Source: Halovivax limisalsi
Lineage (GTDB): Archaea > Halobacteriota > Halobacteria > Halobacteriales > Natrialbaceae
NCBI RefSeq assembly: GCF_023093535.1
Contig: NZ_CP095757.1
Coordinates: 1,240,001 to 1,304,000, forward strand
Direction of reading: 5' to 3'
Length of the DNA stretch: 64,000 nt
Shown here: positions 36,794-44,589 of the stretch, one piece after another
Layout of the letters: each line of letters starts with the position of its first letter
How positions within the stretch are numbered: the first letter of the stretch is position 1
The notes under the pieces: generated by a model
Seen by the model: the letters and a program-made list of their open reading frames with translations, nothing else
Told to the model about the DNA's origin: nothing
Databases searched by the model: none
Program-made: the position numbers and the translations under genes

Positions 36794-37210
36794 ATGTACG
36801 ATCACGTCCTGGTCCCGACCGACGACAGCGAGACCTCTCGGCGAGCCGTCGACCACGCCGTCTCCCTCGCGAGCGAGTTCGGCGCGACGGTTCACGGCCT
36901 CTCCGTCGTCGAGAGCACGGGGACGAGCCAGCGCGACCAGCTGCGGGCGGATCTCGAGGACGAAGCGCGGGCGGCCGTCGACGTCGTCGAGGAGGCGGCC
37001 GCCGGTGCCGGACTGGAGTGTACCACGACGGTCCGGGAGGGGCCGCCGGCCGAGGAGATCCGCGACCACATGGCCCAGTACGAGTTCGACCTGATCGTCG
37101 TGGGGACCGAGAATCGGACGGGCCTCGATCGCGTCCTCGATCACAGCGTCGCGGAGGACATCCTCGAACACTCGATCGTGCCGGTGTTGACGGTGCCGGG
37201 TCCGGAGTGA
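36794..37210 (+). CDS. universal stress protein (UspA family)
   Basis: This 138-residue protein begins MYDHVLVPTDDSETSRRAVDH, the family N-terminus. The C-terminal nucleotide-binding loop is VVGTENRTGLDRVLDHSVAE, followed by VPVLTVPGPE. The usual G(S/T) after the nine-residue spacer reads HS here, so ATP binding is not certain. UspA proteins respond to stress and bind ATP or other ligands. Confidence 0.9.
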   Translation: MYDHVLVPTDDSETSRRAVDHAVSLASEFGATVHGLSVVESTGTSQRDQLRADLEDEARAAVDVVEEAAAGAGLECTTTVREGPPAEEIRDHMAQYEFDLIVVGTENRTGLDRVLDHSVAEDILEHSIVPVLTVPGPE

Positions 37211-37278
37211 GCCCCGCAACGCCGACTGCACGGCCCGGCGAAGACCGTCGGCGCGTCGCGACGAGCGCTCGGCAACCG

Positions 37279-38142
37279 TTACGCTTCGGCGTCGCGGACC
37301 GTCACGTCGCCCGAGAGCGTCGTGTTGTGATACGGCATGTCGATGCCCTCGGCGTCGAAGCGTTTCTTGACGGCCTCGACGAAGGTAAACTGGGTGGGCT
37401 TGTAGCCGGACCTCGAGGGGTCGATCCAGAGGCGTCCCGAGAGGACGACCGCCGAGTCGCCGAGCTCGACGACCGGCGCGCTCGGAGCCGGTTCGTCGAG
37501 CGTGGCGTCGATCTTCGACGCCTCGTCGAGGATGACCTCGCGCGCGTGGTCGATGTCGTCGTCGTAACCGATGCCGAAGCCGTAAGTGACGCGCACCGTC
37601 TCGTTCGCGACGGGGTTGGTGACCGCCGCGTTCGCGAGATCGCTGTTGGGGACCGTAACTACCTCGTTGTCGAACGTCTCGACCTTGGTGACGCGCAACT
37701 GGATGTCACGGACGCGGCCGCTCTCGTCGTCCCACTTGATCCAGTCGCCGATCCGGAACGGCTTGTCCTGTAAGATGAAGATCCCGGCGACGAAGTTGGC
37801 GATGAGGTCCTGGGTCGCAAAGCCGACGGCGAGCGCGAGCGCGCCGCCGAGGACCGCGAACGACGAGAGCACGACGCCGAACCCGGCGACCGTCGCCGCC
37901 AGCGCGATCGCCACGACGAGCGTCACGATGACGCTCACCCGGACGGCCGTGTTCACGATCGCCGGCTCGTAACCCCGCCGGCGGAGCCCCTCGCGGACGA
38001 AGCGCCTGACGAACAGTTTACCGACGCCGTACAGGACGAGAAACGAGACGACGAACAACGCGGCCGTAATGGCCGCCTCGACGACCATCGATACGTACCG
38101 TTGCGGGTCGAGCGCGGATTCCGTCGATAGCGGGCCCAGCAT
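37279..38142 (-). CDS. MscS-family mechanosensitive channel
   Basis: This 287-residue protein has three N-terminal helices. The pore helix is rich in Gly/Ala (GGALALAVGFATQDLIANFVAG, shown here in part as ALAVGFATQDLIANF), followed by the MscS beta domain (DKPFRIGDWIKWDDESGRV) and a C-terminal alpha/beta domain ending DMPYHNTTLSGDV. These channels open under membrane tension to release solutes during osmotic downshock. ATG 38142 is chosen; a GTG at 38169 would add nine residues. Confidence 0.9.
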   Translation of the reverse strand: MLGPLSTESALDPQRYVSMVVEAAITAALFVVSFLVLYGVGKLFVRRFVREGLRRRGYEPAIVNTAVRVSVIVTLVVAIALAATVAGFGVVLSSFAVLGGALALAVGFATQDLIANFVAGIFILQDKPFRIGDWIKWDDESGRVRDIQLRVTKVETFDNEVVTVPNSDLANAAVTNPVANETVRVTYGFGIGYDDDIDHAREVILDEASKIDATLDEPAPSAPVVELGDSAVVLSGRLWIDPSRSGYKPTQFTFVEAVKKRFDAEGIDMPYHNTTLSGDVTVRDAEA

Positions 38143-38280
38143 TCCCGGAGCACTCTCGGGCCGAACCAATTAGTCGTTTCGTCGGACGGTCGAGCGCGCT
38201 GACCGTCCCGAGCGGCGGTCGGGCGCGGCATTCGGCCGTCGTCGTGCGCGCCGCGACGGCCGTGTCACGGCGATCGCGAG

Positions 38281-39648
38281 TCACGGTTCCCGGGCCGGGG
38301 TCGGCGTCGGCTCGCGCTGTCGGTCGAGCGCGAGCACGCGCCGGTCCGGGAGGGTCGGGTCGGGTTTCCGCCCGATCGTGAGCAGCCGCTCGGTCAGCGT
38401 GAGCTCTTCGGGGGCGGGCGTCGGTTTCTCGATGGCCTCGAAGGAGACGGCGATCCCGCCGGCCTCGGCGGCGATGCGCACCGCGGCCAGCTGGTACGTC
38501 GGGTAGAACACCGGCGGCAGGAGCCCGGTGACGCCGTCGAGGCGGTGGAGCCGCTTGAGCCACGTTCCGGTGTTGACCAGCAGGCCGTCGCCGACGCGCC
38601 GGAGCGAAGGCCGGTGCGTGTGGCCGTAACAGAAGACGGCCGTCTCCGGCCGTTCGTCGAAGATCTCCCGAGCGGCCGCCTCGTACGGTTTCTCGGCGTC
38701 GACGGTGAGGTCGGCGTCGAAGACGCCGAAGCGATCGATCGTCCGTTTGACGTCGTACTGGACCAGATAGAGCGGCACCGCGAGCAACAGCAGCAGGCCG
38801 GCGGCCGCGATATTCGCGGCCAGAAATGCGTAGGCCGCCGAGCCGGCCATGCCGAAGTTTCCGAGGAAGGCCCGGGCCGCCTCGATCGGCAGCGATTCGA
38901 CGCCGAGGCGGTCGAGGCCGACGAGGATCGCCAGGAGCGCGCTGACGTTGAACAGCAGGAGAAACGGCACGATGGCGTAGCGAAGCACCGGGTTCATCTC
39001 CCGGTAGACGTACTTCGAGAGGATCCACAGCGGGAGCCACTCCGTGGGGGTCACCGCCTGGACGTCCTTGAGCCAGTTGAACCGGCCGCGATCCGAGAGG
39101 GCGCCGGCGCGGCTGACGACGCGGGTGTTGTAGTGATAGCCCAGCGGCGAGGCGTGCGGGTTGCCCCAGTCTTCGATGCGGTTGTTCGGATCGCGCTGGT
39201 GGCCGTGTTCGAAGTGGATCGCCGCCTCGCCGACGGAGCGGGTGATCGAGGGCTCCTGGACGACGTCGACGTTGTACGCGGCGAAGCGATCGACGTACTC
39301 GTCGTGGGCCGCCAGTTCGTGGTCGTGATTGCCGGGGACGAGCGTGATCGGCGCGGTCTCGCCGGTCGCGCGCAACTGCGCGAAGAGGTCGGGGTAGGTG
39401 GCTTCGAGCCGATCGAACTTCTCGACGCCGCGGGTGTCGGTGAACTCCCAGAGCCCGAACGCGTCCCCGTTGATGACGAGTTCGATCGGCTCGTCGGCCC
39501 GCTCGATGCGTTCGAGGAACGCGATCAGCTCGTCGATGAACTCGACCTCCTCGAGCTGCTCGTCGCCGCCGATGTGGAGGTCGCTGATGACGTAGTAGAC
39601 GCGATCCTCCGGCGGCACGCGGTCCCCGTCACGGTCGCCTGCGGCCAT
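38281..39648 (-). CDS. metallophosphoesterase interrupted by a membrane hairpin
   Basis: From the ATG at 39648 this gives 455 residues. Calcineurin-like motifs are present in order: YYVISDLHIGGD (DxH), LVINGDAFG (GD), LVPGNHDHELAA (GNHD/E), HFEHGHQRD, and finally CYGHTHRPSLR. Between the last two lie about 150 residues with two hydrophobic helices (YAIVPFLLLFNVSALLAILV; AANIAAAGLLLLLAVPLYLV). The active site must therefore assemble from parts on the same side of a membrane hairpin. UDP-diacylglucosamine hydrolase-like or phosphodiesterase activity is possible; the substrate is unknown. Confidence 0.8.
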   Translation of the reverse strand: MAAGDRDGDRVPPEDRVYYVISDLHIGGDEQLEEVEFIDELIAFLERIERADEPIELVINGDAFGLWEFTDTRGVEKFDRLEATYPDLFAQLRATGETAPITLVPGNHDHELAAHDEYVDRFAAYNVDVVQEPSITRSVGEAAIHFEHGHQRDPNNRIEDWGNPHASPLGYHYNTRVVSRAGALSDRGRFNWLKDVQAVTPTEWLPLWILSKYVYREMNPVLRYAIVPFLLLFNVSALLAILVGLDRLGVESLPIEAARAFLGNFGMAGSAAYAFLAANIAAAGLLLLLAVPLYLVQYDVKRTIDRFGVFDADLTVDAEKPYEAAAREIFDERPETAVFCYGHTHRPSLRRVGDGLLVNTGTWLKRLHRLDGVTGLLPPVFYPTYQLAAVRIAAEAGGIAVSFEAIEKPTPAPEELTLTERLLTIGRKPDPTLPDRRVLALDRQREPTPTPAREP

Positions 39649-39946
39649 TGACCGAACTGAACAGGGCGAGCGGGATAGGCCTTCCTCACCGACCGTCCGG
39701 CCACGATCGCTGGCTTCGACGATACCATCCGGCTCAATCGTCCGCATCCGACCGCTCGGTTGTGTGACGCTCGCTCGTCCGTCTCGAATGGACTCGATCA
39801 CTGTCGTACGCCCCTCGACACCCACCGGGCCGGGTTTGTGAGCGGGTGCGCGCCCGAACAATCGGACGGTCAGGGAGCGGAGGCTCACCATCGCCTTCGC
39901 CGTCGCCGTCACAACGTTCTTTATCCACCCCGCGGATGCCTCGGTC

Positions 39947-41152
39947 ATGACGACGTACGACGTCGGGATCGTCGGCGGTGGCTGCATCGGCTGTTCGATC
40001 GGCTACCACCTGGCCGCAGAGACGAGCCTCGACGTCTGCATCGTCGAGAAGGAACACCACCTCGCCGCCCACCAGAGCGGGCGCAACTCCGGCGTGCTCC
40101 ACCCGGGCTTCAACTACCCGCCGGGGTCGCTGAAAGCCAGGTTCGCCACCGAGGGTACCCGCCGGATGAAAGACTACTGCGAGCGAACCGGCGTTCCGCT
40201 CGACGAACTCGGCGTGCTCGTACTCGCGACGGACGAGCGAGAACGCGCGCGTCTCGAAACGATTCGGGCCCAGGCGACGGAGAACGGCGTTCCAACGGAA
40301 CTCCTCGAGAGCCCCGGGGCGATCGCCGAGTACGAGCCCCACGCCGCCGGCGAGGCGGCACTGTACTGCCCGGCCGCTGCGTCGGTCGATTCCCAGCAGT
40401 ACGTCTACGCGCTCGCCGCGGACGCGGCCGACGCCGGCGTCGACGTCTTCACCGACGCCGAGGTCCGGGACGTCCGTCAGCGCGGCGAAACCCACCACCT
40501 CGAGACCTCGATCGGCCCGATCCGGTGTTCGTACCTCGTCAACGCGGCCGGGCTGTACGCCGACAAACTGGCCCACCAGCTGGGCGTCGGCGAGGGCTAC
40601 CGGGTCGTCCCCTTCCGCGGGGAGTACTACGAGCTCGTCCCCGCGAAACGCGACCTCGTGCGATCGATGCTCTACCCGACGCCGGATCCCGAATTGCCGT
40701 TCCTCGGCGTCCACTACACCCGCCGGACCGACGGCTCGGTCATCGTCGGCCCGAACGCGGTCCCGGCGTTCGGCCGGGAGGCCTACCGCAACACCCAGTT
40801 CGACCTCCGGGAACTGGCCGAGACGCTCGGCTTCCCGGGCGTCTGGAAGCTGTTCGCCTCGCGAAAGATGCTCGGCGTCGGGCTCGCCGAACTGCGAAAG
40901 TCCTACCGCAAGGCGGCCTTCGTCGCCGCCGCGAATCGGTTGCTGCCCGCCGCTGAGGCCGACGACTTCCGCAAGAGCTACGCGGGGATCCGCGCCCAGC
41001 TGGTCAGTCGGGACGGCGATCTCGTCGCCGACCCGATGGTCGCCCACGGCCCGCGCTCGACGCACGTCCTGAACGCCGTCTCGCCGGGGCTGACGTCGTC
41101 GCTCCCCTTCGGTGAACACGTGGCGGGCGAGGTCGTCGATCGGATGGGGTAG
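39947..41152 (+). CDS. lhgO: L-2-hydroxyglutarate oxidase
   Basis: This 401-residue FAD-dependent oxidase begins with the dinucleotide motif DVGIVGGGCIGCSIGYHL. LhgO/DAO motifs follow: AAHQSGRNSGVLHPGFNYPP near residue 42, LVNAAGLYADKLAHQLG near 195, RGEYYELVP, and a C-terminal GPRSTHVLNAVSPGLTSSL. It oxidises L-2-hydroxyglutarate to 2-oxoglutarate, passing electrons to quinone, and prevents build-up of this side product. Length and motifs are normal for the family. Confidence 0.9.
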   Translation: MTTYDVGIVGGGCIGCSIGYHLAAETSLDVCIVEKEHHLAAHQSGRNSGVLHPGFNYPPGSLKARFATEGTRRMKDYCERTGVPLDELGVLVLATDERERARLETIRAQATENGVPTELLESPGAIAEYEPHAAGEAALYCPAAASVDSQQYVYALAADAADAGVDVFTDAEVRDVRQRGETHHLETSIGPIRCSYLVNAAGLYADKLAHQLGVGEGYRVVPFRGEYYELVPAKRDLVRSMLYPTPDPELPFLGVHYTRRTDGSVIVGPNAVPAFGREAYRNTQFDLRELAETLGFPGVWKLFASRKMLGVGLAELRKSYRKAAFVAAANRLLPAAEADDFRKSYAGIRAQLVSRDGDLVADPMVAHGPRSTHVLNAVSPGLTSSLPFGEHVAGEVVDRMG

Positions 41153-41245
41153 GGCCGCCACCGCACGGTCCGTTCACGTCGCGCCGCCGCCCGTCGGGAT
41201 CAGTATCCGTCCTCGCCAGTCGGTGCCCTACGGGACGATCACGGC

Positions 41246-41533
41246 CTACGATACGATCACGAGCTGCGCGACGGTTCCGGGTTCGAAGACGAGGCCGGCG
41301 TAGGCGAGCAGGACGACGAGGACGGCGCCGGGGACCCCGCCGATGGCGACGACCAGCACGACCAGCGGCGTGATCTCGACGCCGTAGCCGAACCACGAGA
41401 GCGCCAAGATGACGAGCAGGCCGATCACCGCGTTGACGATGAACGGTCGCACGGTCCGGATGATCTGGTAGGCGCCGAACGCGAACGCGAGGACGACCAG
41501 CACGACGAGGAGTTCGAGCCCGGTGATCGACAT
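41246..41533 (-). CDS. BofA-family small membrane protein
   Basis: This 95-residue protein has three hydrophobic helices and the family core RPFIVNAVIGLLVILALSWF near residue 28. ITPLVVLVVAIGGVPGAVLV follows, the usual archaeal BofA-like layout. The name derives from a Bacillus sporulation protein, but haloarchaea do not sporulate and the archaeal role is unknown. Confidence 0.75.
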   Translation of the reverse strand: MSITGLELLVVLVVLAFAFGAYQIIRTVRPFIVNAVIGLLVILALSWFGYGVEITPLVVLVVAIGGVPGAVLVVLLAYAGLVFEPGTVAQLVIVS

Positions 41534-41631
41534 GGGAACCCGTCCGGGCGCGACGCGTATCAGTAGTGGTGCCGTTACGGCGACGCGATGGCCCGTCCGC
41601 GGCGTCGGTCGTGGACGGATCGACGGTCAGT

Positions 41632-41638
41632 TTGTATA
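41632..41638 (+). promoter_or_regulatory. TATA-like element before the toxin-antitoxin cluster
   Basis: TTGTATA lies about 28 nt before the ATG at 41663, leaderless spacing. A second AT-rich AAATATAC at 41651-41658 lies between them and could serve a shorter start at 41675. Confidence 0.5.
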
Positions 41639-41662
41639 GTGAGGTGACCGAAATATACCGAT

Positions 41663-41929
41663 ATGGCCGCAGCGATGACGGAGCGTATCCGAAAGTTGGC
41701 CAGAGAGCGCGATGTCGGCGAATCGGAGATCATCCAGCAGGCCGTCGAATCCGGCGTCGAATCGCTCTGGCGCGACCTCGTTATCGAGCGATATCTGGAC
41801 GGCTCGATGTCTCGACCAGCGGCGATCGAAGCGCTTGGACGTGATACCGTCGTCGAGGTCGAACGGGCCAAATCGGCCGTCGAGGAGGACGTCGCCAGGG
41901 GGCGACGCGACCGGGATCGAAATGGCTGA
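41663..41929 (+). CDS. UPF0175-type antitoxin
   Basis: This 88-residue protein reads TERIRKLARERDVGESEIIQ, then RYLDGSMSRPAAIEALGRD, as in UPF0175-like antitoxins, with a helix-turn-helix near residues 50-65. In such pairs it precedes a DUF3368/PIN toxin and represses the operon. Here the next gene, overlapping by 8 nt, is only the first part of such a toxin. The antitoxin's last residues (Arg/Asp/Gly-rich) also look altered. Confidence 0.7.
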   Translation: MAAAMTERIRKLARERDVGESEIIQQAVESGVESLWRDLVIERYLDGSMSRPAAIEALGRDTVVEVERAKSAVEEDVARGRRDRDRNG

Positions 41930-42053
41930 ATTGGTCGTGGCCGATATCGCCCCGCTCGTCCAACTCGACGAAGCCGATTCGCTCGGGTCGCTGGAGCTGT
42001 TCGACGCGGTTGCGGCCTCGTCGCGAGGCTTTATGTCGGTAGGAACGAACTGA
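41922..42053 (+). pseudogene. truncated DUF3368/PIN-like toxin
   Basis: The 43-residue frame begins AELVVADIAPLVQLDEADSL and continues GSLELFDAV, like the first strand and helix of DUF3368 toxins (V-x-D-x-x-PLI-x-L). It then runs into unrelated sequence and stops at 42053. An intact toxin is about 150 residues, so the catalytic acidic residues after the first Asp are gone. The start overlaps the antitoxin as in intact modules. Confidence 0.65.
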
Positions 42054-42058
42054 TACGT

Positions 42059-42403
42059 ATGGACTCGCCAGCCGAATCGGCACACAGGCGGGCTGCTGAG
42101 GCCTTTGTGCAGGCGACGCGTGAACGCTTCGACGAGGAGATCGAAGCGATCCACCTCTTCGGGAGCGTCGCCCGGGGCGAGGAACGAGGCGCCGACTCGG
42201 ATGTCGATTTACTCGTCGTGCTATCGGACGAGACGGACAACTCACGCGTAACGGACGCGATTCGCGATCACGCGTACGAGATCGAACTCGAATACGGCGT
42301 CGTCATCTCGCTTGTCGTCCGGACGCAGTCGGAACTCGACTGCGATCGGAATCGTCCGTTCGTCCGGACGGTAACCCGGACCGGACAAACGTTGTATGGG
42401 TAA
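42059..42403 (+). CDS. MNT-domain nucleotidyltransferase antitoxin (MntA-like)
   Basis: This 114-residue protein has the minimal-nucleotidyltransferase signature LFGSVARGEERGADSDVDLL: Gly35-Ser36 and Asp48-x-Asp50. In HEPN/MNT modules this enzyme AMPylates the HEPN ribonuclease and so neutralises it. All catalytic residues are present. Its end overlaps the start of the HEPN gene by 8 nt, the standard arrangement, but that HEPN gene is broken. Confidence 0.85.
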   Translation: MDSPAESAHRRAAEAFVQATRERFDEEIEAIHLFGSVARGEERGADSDVDLLVVLSDETDNSRVTDAIRDHAYEIELEYGVVISLVVRTQSELDCDRNRPFVRTVTRTGQTLYG

Positions 42404-42784
42404 CGACGCCGATCCGGGTGCCGAACTGGCGATGGCACGCGACGCGCTCGCCGACCCTCGGATCCTCGAGACCGGCGATGGAACCGACGCCGGCGTCGTG
42501 AACCGTCTGTAATACGCCGCATTTCATGCCGCACAGGCAGCGTTGTTTGCGAACGGACGACGCCAACCTCCCACGGCCACGTTCGGCAAGCGTTCGGACA
42601 GGAATTAGTTCTGAACGGCGATGCAACGCGAGCGGACGGGCGATTGCTCGGCGAGTTGTACGATTATCGCCAGCAGGCCGACTACGGTGTCGGGACCCCG
42701 CCCGTCGATCCCGCCCAATTACTCACCGACGTGGAGGCGTTCCTCACGCGGATGGAAGATATCGTCTCGACTCGGACTGACTAG
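42396..42784 (+). pseudogene. HEPN-domain toxin, broken by a stop codon and a frameshift
   Basis: From ATG 42396 the frame reads ADPGAELAMARDALADPRI and VVNRL, then hits TAA at 42510-42512 exactly where HEPN proteins have a Tyr. The same frame continues YAAFHAAQAALFANGR. After about 42560 the homology moves to another frame: TSHGHVRQAFGQELVLNGD, LLGELYDYRQQADYGVG and DVEAFLTRMEDIV, to the stop at 42782-42784. There are thus at least two independent lesions. The mature toxin would be about 130 residues. The intact partner MNT gene lies just upstream. Confidence 0.85.
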
Positions 42785-42800
42785 GGATTCTCGCTCCGAC

Positions 42801-42818
42801 GAGAGGCGGTAGCCTCTC
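42801..42818 (+). terminator. perfect hairpin after the HEPN pseudogene
   Basis: GAGAGGC-GGTA-GCCTCTC forms a 7-bp perfect stem with a 4-nt loop, 16 nt after the pseudogene stop. It could mark a transcript end, although no T tract follows. Confidence 0.4.
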
Positions 42819-42843
42819 TGGACCGCAGTCCGAAGGGTATCAG

Positions 42844-42974
42844 TCACTCGTATCGTGGACGCTCCCGGTACGGAATCGGATCGCGCTCGCCGACTCGCTG
42901 AAAGGCTTCGAGCCGTCGGGTGGATGAGTCGCACGTTCCGCATGCGGGTTCGTTATCGCGGTAGCAGCTTCAGG
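42844..42974 (-). pseudogene. duplicate of the queC 3' end
   Basis: These 131 nt align without gaps to the last 131 nt of queC (43828-43958), same strand, with 25 differences by hand count (about 81% identity). Translated, it reads CYRDNEPACGTCDSS and RRLEAFQRVGERDPI, then its own stop. One zinc-ligand Cys of QueC (CDSC) is Ser here. There is no start and no upstream queC body. The toxin-antitoxin pair at 43049-43765 lies between the two copies. Confidence 0.85.
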
Positions 42975-43048
42975 TGAGCCTTGGCCGTACATCGTTGAGA
43001 CAGCACTCGGTTCTGACGGTACTTCGGAGCGTAGTCCGGTTTCAGTTG

Positions 43049-43395
43049 TTATCGAAGCGATGCGACGAGTCCGTCGATGGCCTCGTCGACGAGTGCTGGT
43101 GTAATCCGCCCTTGCCAGTAGTCGATGTCACCAGCGTCGATCGATTGCACGCTCCACGGGGCGATGCGGCTTTGCCTCGGCGTTCCTCCCTGGCGCCACG
43201 CATCGGGCTCGATATCGATCAGGTCGTCGACCCACGTTCTCGTCGTGAGCGCGAGGACGACGTACTGCTCTCCGTGGAACGGTCTCCCGTGTGGTTCGAA
43301 ATCACGAGCCACGGTCTCGCTGCATCCGCACGCTTGTACGGATCGACGCCGTAGACCACGTCCCCGGGTTCGTAGATGGGCGCGTTATCGGTCAC
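43049..43395 (-). pseudogene. PemK/MazF-type toxin with a one-base frameshift
   Basis: From GTG 43395 the frame reads YEPGDVVYGVDPYKRADAAR, then PWLVISNHTG, the MazF/PemK N-terminus. It then diverges at about 43285-43290. The rest continues in the neighbouring frame: RPFHGEQYVVLALTTRTWVD, SRIAPWSVQSIDAGDIDYWQ and DGLVASLR, to the stop at 43049. Restoring one G in the GGG of ACGGGAGACC joins the halves into a normal protein of about 115 residues. The antitoxin gene overlaps its start by 11 nt. Confidence 0.85.
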
Positions 43396-43765
43396 GGTCC
43401 TCAACCTCGAGACTCGGGTGCGGTTCGTCGGGCGCGTGCTCGGCCCACTCAGATCGGTCCTCCGGGCCGAGCTGGTCGTTGAACAGGGCGGTGGCGCGCT
43501 CGTAGCCGTCGTAGCGGGCGAGGCGATCGTCGTCGCTCGTGATCGCCCAGTAGGTTCCCTTGTGTTCGACCAGCTCTCGACGCTTGAGTCGCGTGAGGCT
43601 GGTACTCACCGTCCCGTCGTCGAGTTCCGTACGCGCCGCGATTTCGCTCGCCTTGAACGCGCGGTCGTCGTTCACCGCCAGAAAGCCAAGGACCTGCTCG
43701 GTCGCGGAGACGTCCGCCAGTTCCGCCTCGTCCGATCGCTCGAACGTCTCTCGATCGATGGACAT
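43385..43765 (-). CDS. MarR-like winged-helix antitoxin/regulator
   Basis: From ATG 43765 this gives 126 residues. A winged helix covers residues 20-90 (VLGFLAVNDDRAFKASEIAA, TELDDGTVSTSLTRLKRREL, YWAITSDDDRLAR). A Glu/Asp-rich C-terminal tail could cover a toxin. In haloarchaea such proteins precede PemK/MazF toxins. The protein looks intact, while the downstream toxin is frameshifted. The frame continues upstream over the queC end, but that part is not this gene. Confidence 0.75.
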   Translation of the reverse strand: MSIDRETFERSDEAELADVSATEQVLGFLAVNDDRAFKASEIAARTELDDGTVSTSLTRLKRRELVEHKGTYWAITSDDDRLARYDGYERATALFNDQLGPEDRSEWAEHAPDEPHPSLEVEDRDR

Positions 43766-43827
43766 GGGTACACTGAAAGTAGCGTGAGGGGCGTTATATA
43801 CGTTCGGTACGTTATTGTCGAGATCGC

Positions 43828-44589
43828 TCACGCGTATTCGGGGCGCTCCCGATACGAAATCGGATCGCGTTCGCCGACTCGCTGGAAGGCTTCGAGCCGT
43901 CGAGCGCACGAATCGCACGTTCCGCAGGCAGGTGACTCGTCGCGATAACAACTCCAGGTCCGTTCGTAGGGGACGCCGAGGTCGAGGCCGCGGGTCGCGA
44001 TGTCGGTCTTGCTGGCCTCGACGAACGGCGCTTCGATCGCGATCTCGGTGTCGTCGGCCGTGCCCGCCTCGACGACGCGCTGGAAGGCCGCGAAGAACTC
44101 GGGGCGGCAGTCCGGATAGCCGCCGTGGTCTTCCGAGTGGGCGCCGACGAACACCTCATCGCAGTCGGTGGCTTCGGCGTAGGCGACCGCCATCGAGAGG
44201 AGGTTGGCGTTGCGGAACGGGACGTAGGTCGAGGGCACGGCGTCACCGGTATCGCTCGCGTCGGGCACGTCCCCCGCATCGGTCGCGTCGGGACCCGCTC
44301 CCGTCCCTTCGATGAGGCTCGACCCGCCGATCCGGGCGAGGTGGTCCGTCTCGACGCGGTGGAACGTCGCGTCGAGTTCGTCCGCCTGCGCGCGGGCGCA
44401 CTCGTACTCTTTCGACTCGGTGCGCTGGCCGTAGGACGTGTGCAGGAAGTGCAGGTCGTAGCCGCGGTCGCGGGCCTCGTAGGCGGCGGTGGCGCTGTCC
44501 ATCCCGCCGGAGGCGAGGACGACGGCCGACCTGGAGGGTGAATCGGCGGCATCACGGTCGGTGGGAGTACTGGATCCCGCCATCGTCAT
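43828..44589 (-). CDS. queC: 7-cyano-7-deazaguanine synthase
   Basis: This 253-residue enzyme converts 7-carboxy-7-deazaguanine to preQ0 with ATP and ammonia. The P-loop is VVLASGGMDSATAAYEAR (SGGxDS), LHTSYGQRTE follows, and four Cys in WSCYRDESPACGTCDSCARR bind zinc. A Gly/Asp/Ala-rich insertion (about residues 95-115) is not in most homologs. The product feeds archaeosine formation in tRNA. It is last in queDEC, starting inside the queE stop (ATGA). Its 3' end is partly duplicated 984 nt downstream. Confidence 0.92.
   Translation of the reverse strand: MTMAGSSTPTDRDAADSPSRSAVVLASGGMDSATAAYEARDRGYDLHFLHTSYGQRTESKEYECARAQADELDATFHRVETDHLARIGGSSLIEGTGAGPDATDAGDVPDASDTGDAVPSTYVPFRNANLLSMAVAYAEATDCDEVFVGAHSEDHGGYPDCRPEFFAAFQRVVEAGTADDTEIAIEAPFVEASKTDIATRGLDLGVPYERTWSCYRDESPACGTCDSCARRLEAFQRVGERDPISYRERPEYA

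Noticed and set aside
41246-41533. BofA name taken as a sign of sporulation
   Set aside because: Haloarchaea do not sporulate; only the small membrane fold is shared.
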